Positions 44,500-54,962 of a DNA stretch of 64,000 nucleotides are shown piece after piece. Source of the stretch: Oegoconia quadripuncta (Eukaryota; Arthropoda; Insecta; Lepidoptera; Autostichidae). The position numbers were made by a program, and so were the translations under genes. The stretch is from assembly GCA_949316235.1 (NCBI GenBank), contig OX438743.1, positions 34,193,242 through 34,257,241 on the forward strand, in the 5' to 3' direction. The notes beneath the pieces are model-generated. The model saw nothing but the letters and a program-made list of their open reading frames with translations, did no database searches and was not told where the DNA came from. The number at the start of each line of letters is the position of its first letter. Position 1 is the stretch's first letter.

Positions 44500-44828
44500 T
44501 TTTTTATGCACAACGGGTTGGTACTTGACCTCAATCACACCTGATGTTAAGTGAAGATGAGGTCGAAGGTGGAAGCGTACTGACCCGGAAACCCCAACAC
44601 ATTTGGGGGACTGGCTATCTTATCTCTGACAACCGGAACTCAACAACGCTATTAACATTACTGCTTGGCGGCAGATTTAGATAAGATGGTGGTAGCTGGC
44701 CAGGCGGACATTTAAAATGCCCTACCACCAACCAAACCGAGTACTAAACTGTACCCCGCTGGGGATCGAACCCGTGACCTCCGAATCGTAAACGCTATAT
44801 TGCTTACATTGAGCCACGGGGGCGGTTA
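44500..44828 (-). repeat. SINE-B, full length
   Basis: Minus-strand reading: a tRNA-like head (GTGGCTCAATGTAAGCAATA as the A-box region, then GTCACGGGTTCGATCCCCAG with a consensus B box), then CAGTTTAGTACTCGG, CAGCTACCACCATCTTATC, GTTCCGGTTGTCAGAGATAA, CCCGGGTCAG-type middle and CAACCCGTTGTGCATAAAAA. About 330 bp with an A-rich end. This is the reference copy for the family. The open frame at 44722-45084 crosses it and is not a gene. Confidence 0.85.
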
Positions 44829-45885
44829 AACTGCAAGTGGTCTTGCCCTTGTGACGTCGACTGGCGGGCCACTTTAAAAATGAATAATAAATAATAATAA
44901 AATAAAAATCGTTTATTTCTTTCTCACATTTAACAACAATAAACAGTGGACGGTGTTTTCTGGTAAGTACAAAATATACTTGTGTTAGAAAACACCGCTC
45001 CTCAATGCGGACAGAGTATGAGAATTTAAATTTATTCTTCAGAATAAAGATAACAATATATGACAACAGAAATACATATGACATATGCCACGAAAATATA
45101 TATAAGTAGTGTATGCTAAACTGTAATAATAATAATAAAAATTATGGCATGTGTGGTAATGTACATATGAGTGTGTACATGTGTGAAAAAAATGAAATGT
45201 CATTAGAACCGTTAAAGTACTAACTTTCCCATTAAAGGTAGAAATTAGTAGAACGCAGGTATTAACTGTTTATGGTATTCGATATTCAAACTCGTAATTT
45301 GTTTTTCTTATTTATTTTTAAGAGGGTTTATTCAAATGCTAAACTTTTAACTTGTTGTCGTGGTTCAGATATTCACGATATTTTGGAAGCGAGGATTTCA
45401 AGTAATGTATTTTCCTTGAAAAGAGACTATTTCTCTGTCCAGGAACATAGTTAATATACAGTTATAAATTAAATTTTCAGCCCCAATAAATAGAAGTATC
45501 GATAATTTAATTGAACTAATTGGACGTTCGTTTCAAATTAATTCGGTTGGTTCGTTAATTTTAAGCCGGTATTTTGTTAATAAGCGGTGCTTTGGCTAGC
45601 TAATGCGATAGTAAATTAGGGTGTTTCGCTATACTGGGTGTCGGGTCCCGGACTTCGGCTGACGGTAAGCGTTAACTGATTTATGTCCCGTTGTTATCAG
45701 GATTACACCCTTGTCACTAAGCTCTCTAATTTCGGAGAAACTTCGCAGGAAACTCGTTGGAAAAGTATAAGCCAATTGCTTATTTCATTTTTGCGTTAAT
45801 AAACACTTTGTTTCGTGACAAAATTTGTGACGTAATATGTTTATATTTGCAGTAATACATTGTGTATAAGATACATTTTAACCCT
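44829..45885. other. No gene recognised
   Basis: AT-rich DNA; AATAATAATAAT runs at about 45125. A GTTTATTTCTTTC motif at 44910 may be an eroded LINE end. Confidence 0.35.
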
Positions 45886-45889
45886 CTAC

Positions 45890-46060
45890 GCAAAAACGGC
45901 AGGTGTTATATGTTTGACGGTGTGTGTCTGTCTGTGTTTATCCAGTCTTTGTCCGAACGTATCTCAGTAATGCTTGGTCCGGTTTGAGTGTGGCTTTTTT
46001 ATATTATAAGTCTATTACCTAAATGAAGGGACTGGTTGTAACCGTGTTTGGTCAAAATTG
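45890..46060 (+). repeat. Dispersed repeat family R2
   Basis: AACGGCAGGTGTTATATG, GTGTGTCTGTCTGTG, ATCCAGTCTTTGTCCGAACG, TCAGTAATGCTTGGTCCGG and AAATGAAGGGACTGG, matching the copy at 28432-28620 in order. Confidence 0.6.
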
Positions 46061-46102
46061 GGTAAGCCGTTTTGAGGACCTTAACACAGTTTATGTGTGT
46101 TT

Positions 46103-46320
46103 TTTTTTATGCACAACGGGTTAGTATTTGATCTCCATCATCCCTGATGTTAAGTGAAGATGAGGTCGGAGGTGGAAGCGTACTGACCCGGAAACTCTTA
46201 CTTATTTAGGGGAATCTTATCTCTGACAACGGGAACACAACAATGCTTTTAACATTGATGTTTGGCGGCAGACTTAGATAAGATGGCGGTAGCTAGCCAT
46301 ATGGACATTTAAAATGCACA
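46103..46320 (-). repeat. SINE-B, head missing
   Basis: ATGCACAACGGGTTAGTATT, TCCCTGATGTTAAGTGAAG, GGTGGAAGCGTACTGACCCG, TTATCTCTGACAACGGGAAC and AAGATGGCGGTAGCTAGCC. Head-to-head with the next copy. Confidence 0.75.
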
Positions 46321-46321
46321 A

Positions 46322-46472
46322 CCACAATCTTGTCAGAGATAAGATGGCCAATCCCCCAAATAGGATGGGGTTTTTCCGGGTTAGTACGCTGCCTCCTTCG
46401 ACCTCAACTTCACTTAACATCAGGTATGATTGAGGTGAAGGGGTAACCCGTTGGGCAGAAAAAAAAAAGTTT
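46322..46472 (+). repeat. SINE-B 3' half, inverted to its neighbour
   Basis: TTGTCAGAGATAAGATGGCC, CCGGGTTAGTACGCTGCC, CACTTAACATCAGGTATGAT and CCCGTTGGGCAGAAAAAAAA. With the copy at 46103-46320 it forms an inverted pair of about 130-bp arms separated by only part of the first copy, so the two could fold back. Confidence 0.75.
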
Positions 46473-46689
46473 GTCAAGTACCACTAACTGCAATGATTAT
46501 CTATATATCTCAAAAGTTAGTACATAGTTGCTACCTTAACACCTATTAAACTAAACTTTGACCATTTTACAAAATATTTACATTTTAAATATTTTTCGTA
46601 ACAATTTTCCGCCGCCTAGAATTAAATGTTGAGTAATAAGTAGGTATTACAATTTGCTCCATTTGTAGCGGCGCGTTCTGACGTCACTT

Positions 46690-46853
46690 TAAAAATGAAA
46701 TTTTTGTAAATAAATACTTATTATAAATGAAAACATCCATGACTCGGCTACACATGTCCCTATTCATCACACAAACATGCCTCTAGCAAGAATCGAACCC
46801 GCAACCTTTCGGTATAGTGGTCAGAGTTGCTAACCACTACACCAAACAGGTCG
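46690..46853 (-). repeat. SINE-A, head half
   Basis: TTTGTAAATAAATACTTATT, CATGACTCGGCTACACATGT, AAGAATCGAACCCGCAACC, TCGGTATAGTGGTCAGAGTT and CACTACACCAAACAGGTCGT. The 3' half (CGCCATCTAGTTCC) is missing. Confidence 0.75.
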
Positions 46854-47560
46854 TCAAATTTCGTCAGGTCGTTTATGGTATTCAATATTCAAATAATTAA
46901 CTCGGTCCCGTGGTTCTGACATTCACAAAATCTGTCTGCTAGTATATTCTCCATATATCGACCACCAATAGTACCAAAGTTCTAGAGAACGGAAAAAGTG
47001 AACAACCAGCCACCAAAGGATATAATTCGATCTAAATACACTGCGACTAAACAGTTTCATTTAATCAACTAAATTAGCCATAAAATATTATAAAATCAAT
47101 TCTAAGGCACAATGACTCAATTGCACACAATTTAATAGATGCTTAGCGGATATTAAACAAAGGAAGACAGGGCCCTCGAGTACGGCAGGACTCAGACAAC
47201 AGGCGAGGGCCACACAGTTAGGCTCAATTTTAAACAATTACTGTTGAGCGAAAGGTAAATGTTTGCGTTCGACTTAGAGCTGGTGGATCGCCCACACGCG
47301 CGACTGACAGGTATTCATTACATCCACGATGCACACGATGCCTTCCCGTCGGACTTGCCACGGAAAAGGATTTAAAATTTTGAATTTCGAATTCTTTCAC
47401 GACGGCCGCGTTTGGTCCCAATTTTTGTAAAATGTAAGTACTTCATTTTAGATTACTGTTTTTTTTTTAATTTGTGGTAGGTAACTCTATTTTTGAACCA
47501 ATTTCTTATAAGTTATTTCATTCCTTGTGTCGTGGTTTCGGAAAGCATAGAACCAACCTA
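46854..47560. other. No gene recognised; GC-rich patch at 47165-47420
   Basis: The patch holds CAACAGGCGAGGGCCACACA and TGGATCGCCCACACGCGCGA with a 63-codon minus-strand frame of no recognised family. No repeat copy in the window. Confidence 0.25.
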
Positions 47561-47564
47561 TCTC

Positions 47565-47750
47565 TTCTCGTGGGTGTCAAAGGCGACTAAGGGACTTTCC
47601 ACGCAAAAAATCTATAAATTTGCACGTTTTAATGGCAATGAGTTCACCCTCTGTCACGGGAAATTTCTGTATATATCGAATTAATCTTTTAATGTTTGGA
47701 ACACCCAAAACCTTTAGTTTGTGATATCACTGATATATAGGTCCCCATTT
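47565..47750 (+). repeat. Dispersed repeat family R1, best copy
   Basis: CTCGTGGGTGTCAAAGGCGA, CTAAGGGACTTTCCACGC, GCACGTTTTAATGGCAATGA, TCACCCTCTGTCACGGG and TGTTTGGAACACCCAAAAC. A partial second copy (TTAATGTTTGGAATATCTCTG) follows at 47955-48030. Confidence 0.6.
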
Positions 47751-47954
47751 AGGTACATATAAAGGTCGTGACTTTAGATATGTAATTTCGTTCCGTAGTG
47801 AGCTAAATAGGTACAGTCGACAGCACGTCAAGCACAACACTGCTAGTAAAAGTTGAGCTCCAATACGGTAACGAGGGGACGGTCCAAATGTGGAAGAGTT
47901 ATCTGATATGTGGTCAACTGTACCTATTATTGTGTAAATAAGTTATAAATAAGT

Positions 47955-48030
47955 TTTAATGTTTGGAACACCACAGCGTTAATGTTTGGAATATCTCTGA
48001 CCACATAATTTCGGGTAAAGTTCGTGACGT
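47955..48030 (+). repeat. Dispersed repeat family R1, 3' fragment
   Basis: GTTTTAATGTTTGGAACACC is repeated as TTAATGTTTGGAATATCTC, then CTGACCACATAATTTCGGG, as at the ends of 1-190 and 8845-9045. Confidence 0.5.
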
Positions 48031-48112
48031 CATGTATGTATGTAAGTTTTTTTTATATAGGTGTTCAATGTCAGCGTCTGAATAAAACTGTCATCTTCAC
48101 AAGGTATTGCAT

Positions 48113-48245
48113 TTATAATCATCATCATATCAACCACAGGACGTCCACTACAGAACATGGACCTCTCCATAGAATTCCAGAGGTACCAATTGGAAGCGGC
48201 GTGTATCCGCACGCCACGACCTTTATCAAGAACAGGGACGTCTAG
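48113..48245 (-). pseudogene. RTE-type LINE 3'-end fragment
   Basis: ATCATCATCATATCAACCAC, AGGACGTCCACTACAGAACA, TGGACCTCTCCATAGAATTC and CGCCACGACCTTTATCA. In reverse complement it is the last ~35 codons of the RTE frame plus an (ATG)n tail. It ends close to the inverted-repeat element at 48265. Confidence 0.65.
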
Positions 48246-48264
48246 ATAGACTAGTATACGCATT

Positions 48265-48610
48265 GAATTCGTGTAACTTTCATTAACTGGTGACGCCACT
48301 CTTGGTTACGAACAACTTTCCCCATGGATCCATAGTCGAATTCGGAGAAAAAAATTCGACTACCGATACAGAGTAAACTATTCTGAAATCACCTTTAGTA
48401 TGGAAGTCCCGACAATTATCGGCTGAGTTTGGCTATGGTTCCTAGTGGAAAGTTGTTCGTAATCAGGAGTGGAGTCACCAGCTGAAAATTATTGGACTTC
48501 CTTACTAAAGATGATTTCAGAATGGTTTACTATGTATGGGTAATCGAAAAATTTGTTCGTAATAAGGATTGGAGTCATCAGTAAACAGGGACTACACGAA
48601 TTAAATTTCA
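48265..48610. mobile_element. Inverted-repeat element (TGGTGACGCCACTC family), copy 2, compound
   Basis: The left end has GAATTCGTGTAACTTTCATT, ACTGGTGACGCCACTCTTGG and TTACGAACAACTTTCCCC. Matching inverted sequence occurs twice on the right: at 48447-48485 (AGTTGTTCGTAATCAGGAGT then GGAGTCACCAG) and at 48553-48610 (TTTGTTCGTAATAAGGATTG, GAGTCATCAG, then TACACGAATTAAAT). Between them, 48484-48548 is the reverse complement of 48355-48420. So the copy is about 346 bp with nested palindromes, longer than copy 1. Confidence 0.6.
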
Positions 48611-50155
48611 CAATGTATAAATTATATAATATCATCTAAAAATTCTAACTGAACAACCAGGAATTTAAATGAAAAATGTATCCAGTTCAATGCTACAAGA
48701 GGAACTCATATCCTGTCTTAGCATAACACCAACATAAAATATTTGCATAAGAACGTGACAACGTATGGAATAATCTGTTTGAGTGCAAGACAAATGTTTA
48801 ACAACGTTGTGTTGGCGCTTATTGCTGCCCACGCAACACTATCGTTTATCAATCTTTCTCAAGGAGATGTCTTGGTAAAGCTTGCCTTGGATTAATGTGT
48901 TCAACCTGTAACTGTTAAATTTATAATATTTACGGTAAACTTGATGATTGATTTTCAAGCAATATCTCTTGTTCTTTATAAGACAATTTATTATCTGTCA
49001 GACTTCAACTTCATTTATAGAAGCTATGTACAAAAGGCTATTTTATAATTACTTATTACTTATACAAGGTTATATTTTGTGTACCAAAAGTCGATACACC
49101 CCAATTAGACAATATATTTTGTAATCAATATGACTAGAAAAAACAAAAAAAAAAATCTTAAAAATTAAGGCACAAAAATAAGTTATGTAACTTACTGAAA
49201 TCTATTTTGGCTTCAAAATGTATAATGAATATTTTAAATATGTAATTTTAACTGTGATTGCAAATAAATCTTTATATAAAAATAAAATAAATGAAACGCA
49301 AAATAATAAAAATAAAGTGAATTCCTAACATTATTGTGAGATTAAGACCACTACTAAAGCGTGCGAAATATCCGCAGAGGTGCAAAGTTAATCAAGAAGG
49401 TGAATCATGCTTTGGAGCTGCGGTGGTTGCCCCGTTGATAACTTAGCTTAGTAATTCGTAAAAGCCTGTGTACCCCATGGAGTACGGTACAAAGGATACT
49501 AGTAATCTAAGCCGTTTTTAGCGTTCCGCAGTCAAACTGGAAACTCGTAGATTCGCCTTCCAGATGGACATGTCGGACGTCTGTATGTTAAAACTGTTTT
49601 ACTCGCAGACTACTTCTTCTTCAATTTAAGAGGCTCTCTTGTGGGTGAAGTAATTTATCCTCGATTTCACCTCTTGGTACGCAGACTACTAAAATTTTCC
49701 ATGAAAATATTAATGTAACTGAAAAATCTTTAATTTTTTTAGGATAGATAGACCTTTCGAAAATGTAAAGTGAGGGTGATTTTTTTAATTCGAAAATTTA
49801 TGGTATTTTTTTGTATTGCATTATATTTTTTATATGAATCTAGTCACTGATAAGAGCTAGTAACGACATAAAAAGGTAAAACAAACATATATTGTACACT
49901 GAAATTACGACCTCGCTAAAATAAATTGAGAGGAAACTGTATAGGTTACATAAATGAAAAACCTTACGATAGGCTATTATACGGCCAAAAAGGATGTCAT
50001 AAAAATGAATGGACTAAAGTGGCGACCTTCAGTATAACCAACCTTCGCAATGTAGAGGACTATACATACTCGTATAAGTACATATGTACGATAGAATAAA
50101 TATGTACTTGCTGTAAGAATATCAACAAAATAAACGCACTTTGGTGCGGATAATT
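48611..50155. other. No gene recognised (1.5 kb)
   Basis: AT-rich DNA with A-runs near 49140. No repeat identified. Confidence 0.35.
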
Positions 50156-50159
50156 GTCA

Positions 50160-50235
50160 CTATTTTTAACCCACGACGAAAAACGATGGATGTTATATAT
50201 GCATTTGACGGGGTTGTGTGTGTCTGTGTATGTAT
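50160..50235 (+). repeat. Dispersed repeat family R2, 5' fragment
   Basis: AACCCACGACGAAAAACGAT, GGATGTTATATATGCATTTG and TGTGTGTGTCTGTGTATG match the first third of 28432-28620. Confidence 0.55.
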
Positions 50236-50639
50236 TCCATTTCCATGCAAAAAAATACACATTTTAAATAATCCTAAAAATGAAGCTCGCACCACCTTTT
50301 AGTTCTCATATAGGGTGATTATTAGATATAGATATAGGGTCCGTATAGAAAAATCTGAAACAATGAGATGTAGAGATAATATTTGTCCTCCTAAATCACG
50401 TCATCTATCTTTATTATAGACAAAACTACATACTTATTAGAGGACCGGAAAAAGACACTGACATTGTTTATTTCCTGCATGGCACAATAAAAAACTTCCA
50501 GGCGCATGATTCATATTTATTTGTCTTACCTTACACTGTAAATTATTAAACTTTGTCAATATTTTATAAACAACCAACATTTAATCTGTTCAATTCAGCA
50601 CAATTCTATAAAATTTATTCAATAAGTAAACAATTGATG

Positions 50640-50850
50640 AATGACTACATGTTTGGTGTAGTGGTTAGAAACTCTGACTGCTATACTAAAAGGTCGCGGG
50701 TTCGAAACCCGCTAGGGGCATATATTTGTATGATGAATACAGACATGGTGTTCCCGAGTTACGGATGTTTTACATTTTCGTTTATAAATATATTTATTTA
50801 CAAAAAAATGTATTTGTGTAGTTTATCACCCATCTGGTATCCATAATATG
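50640..50850 (+). repeat. SINE-A, 3' truncated
   Basis: The head GTTTGGTGTAGTGGTTAGAA (A box) and GGTCGCGGGTTCGAAACCCG (B box), then GGGGCATATATTTGTATGA, ACCCATCTGGTATCC near the end. The CGCCATCTAGTTCC end is missing. Sense orientation. Confidence 0.8.
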
Positions 50851-50989
50851 TTGGTAGGAATTGGTGATGAGTACCTAACTTTAGAAAAACTCACCTATTA
50901 GGTGTATACCTCAAACTAAGACTTGTTGTAAGTAGTCTCTTACCGTATCAAGAGAAATAATTACAATTACAAAAAACAAACCCGACTGC

Positions 50990-51160
50990 GACGCCAATAA
51001 TCTGCCTGCCTGCAATAATAGGTTGCATGGAAGAGATCGCTTTTAGTTATAAGGTCGCCAAATTGTACATTCTATACATACCACTTTTCTGAAACTGTAT
51101 TTTCTTTTCTGTTGTGCAATAAAGTGTATTTGTATTGTATTGTATTGTAATAATCACAAT
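50990..51160 (+). repeat. LINE 3' end with (TTGTA)n tail
   Basis: GGTTGCATGGAAGAGATCGC, TTTTAGTTATAAGGTCGCC, AATTGTACATTC and TGTTGTGCAATAAAGTGTAT, then TTGTATTGTATTG repeats. It resembles the LINE 3' end at 24228 and 14998 but in plus orientation, with a longer untranslated part kept. Confidence 0.65.
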
Positions 51161-51341
51161 TTGCATTTTATTATTTTGAAATGATTTACTCTATTTTAGT
51201 TGGTAAAAAAACAGCCTGACATGATTAAGAAGCTCGCCACACGTCGTCTGCTTATTGTCTCACTTGTTATTATATATTTACGGAATCCTCATGACTTTTC
51301 TTTATATTGTTATTGTGTATTATATTTTTTTTCTCCTCATA

Positions 51342-51712
51342 AGAAGGCTCAAGGTCACCCAAAGGGTAATGGAGAGAGCTATGGGAGTCTCCCTGCGGGA
51401 TCGAATGAGAAATGAGGAGATCCGCAGGAGAACCACAGTGACCGATATAGCCCGAAGAATGGCCAAACTTAAATGGCAGTGGGCGGGTCACATTGCTCCT
51501 AGGACCGACGGCCGTTGGGGTGGAAAGGTTCTCGAGTGGCGACCACGCACCGGAAGACGCAGCGTGGGCAGGCCCACCAGGAGATGGACCGACGATTTGG
51601 TAAAGATCGCGGGAAGCGACCGAATGCGGGAAGCGCAGGACCGATCGTTGTGGGGATCTTTGGGGGAGGGCCTTGTCCAGCAATGGAGGTCTTTCGGCTG
51701 ATATGACGATGA
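51342..51712 (+). pseudogene. RTE-type LINE C-terminus, 5'-truncated copy
   Basis: About 370 bp encoding, in a frame open from before the junction, LKVTQRVMERAMGVSLRDRM, KWQWAGHIAPRTDGRWGGKV, EWRPRTGRRSVGRPTRRWTD and a VQQWRS-like end, then TGA and a short (GATGAT) tail. The 57-60 kb element carries the same region at its residues ~700-824 (KWQWAGHICRRTDDRW). Shared motifs make the family assignment secure. The frame is mostly intact but one codon is missing (ERAMGV against ERAMLGV). It carries no RT or endonuclease and is not a functional gene. Confidence 0.85.
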
Positions 51713-52365
51713 TGATATTGTTTTTACTTTGACAAAGCGGCCGATATGGGCAGTTTTCTGAGACGTAACCTATCCCATTACATTTGTACTGTCACGACCG
51801 AGCTGACGGTACCCCATTAATTAAAATCCATCCAGCCATTTGGGTACTACGAGAAATTAAAGAACGCACATACGTACAAAATAAAAACTTCCCAAACCAG
51901 GGTGACCTTACAAGACTCTACTGAGCTACGCGGTGAATGCTTCCATATCATTTTAAATTTTTGTAATTTCGTATAATAGGATTAAAATAACTAGCGTAAA
52001 ATCTACTTAAAACCAATTTGAAATTCGGATTCTTTACTTTTTACAAAGCTGACACGTGATTAAGTGCAAGTTTTGAAGATTAACATTCCTCAGTAAACCC
52101 CCTAGCAAACAACCCTACAAAAGAAATGTTAGGATACTTTGAAACCCGATCGTGATTTATTGAAATATCTAAAACATCTTGGTGTTGTGTAAATCGCACT
52201 TAGGGGAGATAACACCTTCGTTTACGTACGAGCTCGTGTTACAAATAGTAAATCATCGTCATCCGCTAGAAAAATGATATTTAGCTGTTAAGTTTTGTGA
52301 CTAAAAAGTTTATGATATAACTTTAATAGATAGTAATCGTAGTTTTATTTTATAATATTTTATAA
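51713..52365. other. No gene recognised
   Basis: AT-rich DNA downstream of the RTE fragment. Confidence 0.35.
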
Positions 52366-52412
52366 ATCTTATCTCTGACAACCGGAACACAACAATGCTA
52401 TATTAACATTGA
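52366..52412 (-). repeat. SINE-B internal stub
   Basis: ATCTTATCTCTGACAACCGG and AACACAACAATGCTA, i.e. the SINE-B middle in minus orientation, abutting the SINE-A head. The junction suggests SINE-A inserted into a SINE-B copy or a rearrangement. Confidence 0.6.
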
Positions 52413-52688
52413 CGACCTTTTTGGTGTAGTGGTTAGCAACTCTGACCACTATACCAAAAGTTTGCTGGTTCGAATCCTGCTAGGGGCATATTGTTTGTGT
52501 GATGAATACGGACATGTGTACCCGAGTTATGGATGTTTTCATTTATAATAAGTATTTATTTACAAAAAAAAATATATTTATGTAGTATATCAACCATCTG
52601 GTATCCACAACACAAGCCCATAGTTGCTTACTGTGGAACTAGATGGCGCTGTGTGTATGTCTAAGGATATTTATTATTTTTTTTTATT
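52413..52688 (+). repeat. SINE-A, full length
   Basis: The head GACGACCTTTTTGGTGTAGT then GGTTAGCAACTCTGACC, the B-box region GCTGGTTCGAATCCTGC, body TACCCGAGTTATGGATG, TCAACCATCTGGTATCCAC, GTTGCTTACTGTGGAACTAG and ATGGCGCTGTGTGTATGTCT, ending AAGGATATTTATTATTTTTT. The best sense-oriented reference copy: about 276 bp. Confidence 0.88.
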
Positions 52689-52779
52689 ATTTTATAATGG
52701 CAATAAAATCTGAAAATAGGTGTGCACTTTAGAATAACGTTAGGTCAGACTGAAATAAGTGCGTAATACCAGATCACAC

Positions 52780-52960
52780 ACAGGGAATTCAGCTATTTTG
52801 ACAATGTCAAAAAACTGTGCGGAAAAAGTACCAAATGGTGCTCAAAGGAATAAAAAAAAAATTTAAGTGAGCATCACAAAGTCATCGAAATAACTTCGTA
52901 GTTTTTGAAGAAATATTTATGGGACTTTATATTTCGGTGGCACTATTTATATAGTCACAG
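52780..52960 (-). repeat. Fragment related to the 61.3-61.9 kb fold-back element
   Basis: GGGAATTCAGCTATTTTGAC, AAAAAACTGTGCGGAAAAAG, TACCAAATGGTGCTCAAAGG and TAAGTGAGCATCACAAAG follow the inverted arm of that element (61752-61885) in order but with heavy divergence and a deletion. It continues with ATAACTTCGTAGTTTTTG, ATGGGACTTTATATTTCGG and GGCACTATTTA, a module also present at 61191-61266. Confidence 0.5.
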
Positions 52961-52978
52961 CAATTACAGACAATGTGG

Positions 52979-53172
52979 ACGACCGGGTGGTGTTGTGGAT
53001 AGTGACCCTATCCGCAAAACCAACGGTTGCTAGTTCGAATACCGCGAGGGGTAAATGTTTGTGTGGTGAATACGATCATTTATTCCCGAGTCTTGGATGT
53101 TGATTGTTTATCCGTTATCTAGTATCCATAGCACAAGCTTTGCTTGGTTTGGGACCAGATGATTGGTGTGTC
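52979..53172 (+). repeat. SINE-C (tRNA-derived)
   Basis: GACGACCGGGTGGTGTTGTG, GATAGTGACCCTATCCGC, ACGGTTGCTAGTTCGAATAC, GAGTCTTGGATGTTGAT and GGGACCAGATGATTGGTGTG. Short deletion in the middle. Confidence 0.8.
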
Positions 53173-53808
53173 CGAAAAAAAATAATAATAATAAAGTACT
53201 ATCGAAAAGCAATAAAGGCAGTAAAGGTTAATCTGTTTCAGACTGTACATTTTGAAATAAGTGCAAAAAGTAGCAAAAGGTTGCCATCTTGTCGGTTGCA
53301 TTTTCCTATTTCTGAAACAAATATCAAAGGATTAAAAATTTGACCAGATTGTACAGGTATAACAAGGTCATCATTATTTTTACCAATAATCCCGCTATAA
53401 AATTATACCTAAAGCGAACAAGCCCGTGGCTAATTATAATTGATAATTTGCCACACTTTTTGCATTTTTATTAGCTTTCCCGAATGTAGAACAAGGGCGG
53501 TGGGCCACAGCAGCCGTGCGCCCACATAATTAGCAAGCCCGTATCGCGAGCAAGCCCGCTCCTACTTTACATATTTTGTTTGCACAAACATGGCCACTGT
53601 TTGACTGTTAAAATCAAGGATCCCGTACCCAACTCCGGAGCGAGACAAACAAACAAACCATAGGTCATCTCGCTACACTGGGTATTACCGCGATTTGCTT
53701 GTTACAATGTTTGTATGCAAGTGTTATTTTGTTGAGTTGAAAAGATAAGTTCAAAACAGCACAAAGGAACGAAATAAATTACCTAATATTTGCACAGTGG
53801 AAAATACA
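53173..53808. other. No gene recognised
   Basis: 53430-53640 has moderately GC-rich pieces (CAGCAGCCGTGCGCCCAC, and AGCAAGCCCG occurring twice) but no open frame or repeat assignment. Confidence 0.3.
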
Positions 53809-53811
53809 TAA

Positions 53812-54037
53812 ATAAATATTTCGGACACTTACACCAATCATCTAGTCCCAAACTAAGCAAAGCTTGTGCTATGGATACTAGATAACGGATAAACATACAT
53901 AAATATTTATATAAACATCCAAGACTCGGGAATAAATGTTCGTGTTCATCACACAAACATTTACCCCTCGCGGGATTCGAACCCGCAACCGTTGGTTTCG
54001 CTGATAGGGTCACTATCCACTACACCAATCGGTCGTC
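53812..54037 (-). repeat. SINE-C, full length
   Basis: Plus strand tail to head: ATATTTCGGACACTTACACC, AATCATCTAGTCCCAAAC, GCAAAGCTTGTGCTATGGAT, CCAAGACTCGGGAATAAATG, GGGATTCGAACCCGCAACCG and CACTACACCAATCGGTCGTC. The minus-strand head has an intact B box. This is the reference copy for the family. Confidence 0.85.
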
Positions 54038-54274
54038 ATTCAACAACATTAAAGCACAAGATAGTTTACCATTCAAAACCGACTTATTTCATTTATGGTC
54101 ATTATAGGATGTTAATAATATTATCAATATCGCACTGGTTTTACTAAATGAAGAATATTTTTACGTCAAAATAAAAGTAAATATTCCTACATACAAAAGT
54201 ACTAAAATAAAATAGAATTATATTGTTATAATAAGAATATTGTTATGTTTTACCCCTTTCTAGGTTTAATCTGG

Positions 54275-54442
54275 GATGCAAATCCCGCCCGTCTCCTTCC
54301 GCAACTAGATGGAGCGACAATCTTGATCGGGCGACTGGAAGCGACTGGACGCATAACGTAAGCAACGTAAGACCGAAGATTGGCTCTGTGGTACGCATTG
54401 GGGGAGACCTATGCCCAATAGTCGACAGCAGGTTTATTGTGT
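54275..54442 (+). pseudogene. RTE-type LINE 3'-end fragment, strongly decayed
   Basis: AACTAGATGGAGCGACAATC, AGCGACTGGACGCATAACG, GACCGAAGATTGGCTCTGTG and GGGGGAGACCTATGCCCAAT, then a ..GTCGACAGCAGGTT end. It follows 59767-59892 of the intact element base for base with many substitutions and stops. The minus-strand open frame here is a shadow. Confidence 0.65.
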
Positions 54443-54745
54443 CTCTAACCACAGATGAGATTATGATTTCTAGTTTTGTTGTAATTCACGATTTATTCTA
54501 TGCCAATATTTTTCTAGCTATAACTTTATACACACTTAGATTATTTATTTAGCACCTATTCTATTATCATCTTCTTTTATTATTGTGCCAGAATGGAGTA
54601 ACATAATTTTATAAAAATCTGAGAGTAAATATAATATAATACAAAACAATATTTCTTTTTTGTGTCCAAATAACAGGAAAGAGGCTCTTAGTGAGATTTT
54701 AATCGAGTGAGTGAGATGAAAAGCTACTGGATTTGCTTTATTCTT
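54443..54745. other. No gene recognised
   Basis: AT-rich DNA. Confidence 0.35.
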
Positions 54746-54747
54746 AT

Positions 54748-54962
54748 AGAAACCTAGTATTTACGCGTGGCTTCTCCCGTGGAGTTGGTTTATGTACCTA
54801 TAGGTAATTTGTTTGTTCCGTGGGAACTATTCCTTTATCTGTATAAAAAGTCCCAATCCGGCATTTTCTCAGTGTGTGCCAAATTTCATCAAAATTCTTT
54901 CATCCGTTCCGCCTTGCTTCAACAACAAACAAACATCGAAGTTTCGCATTGGTAATATTAGA
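54748..54962 (+). repeat. LEP1/MINE-like repeat, diverged
   Basis: Starts near ACCTAGTATTTACGCGTGGC, then GTTCCGTGGGAACTATTCC, GTGCCAAATTTCATCAAAAT, TTCATCCGTTCCGCCTTGC and AGTTTCGCATTGGTAATATT. The short open frame across it is not a gene. Confidence 0.6.

Noticed and set aside
44722..45084. 120-codon minus-strand open frame
   Set aside because: Crosses the full SINE-B head and adjacent AT-rich DNA; no protein-like composition outside the repeat.
51270..51683. 137-codon minus-strand frame
   Set aside because: Antisense shadow of the RTE C-terminal fragment.
52413..52490. tRNA gene (A and B boxes present)
   Set aside because: It is the head of SINE-A: followed by the same body in many copies, and it lacks a proper cloverleaf and anticodon arm as far as I can fold it by eye. 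The same applies to heads at 35.8, 44.8, 50.7, 53.0, 54.0 and 55.8 kb.
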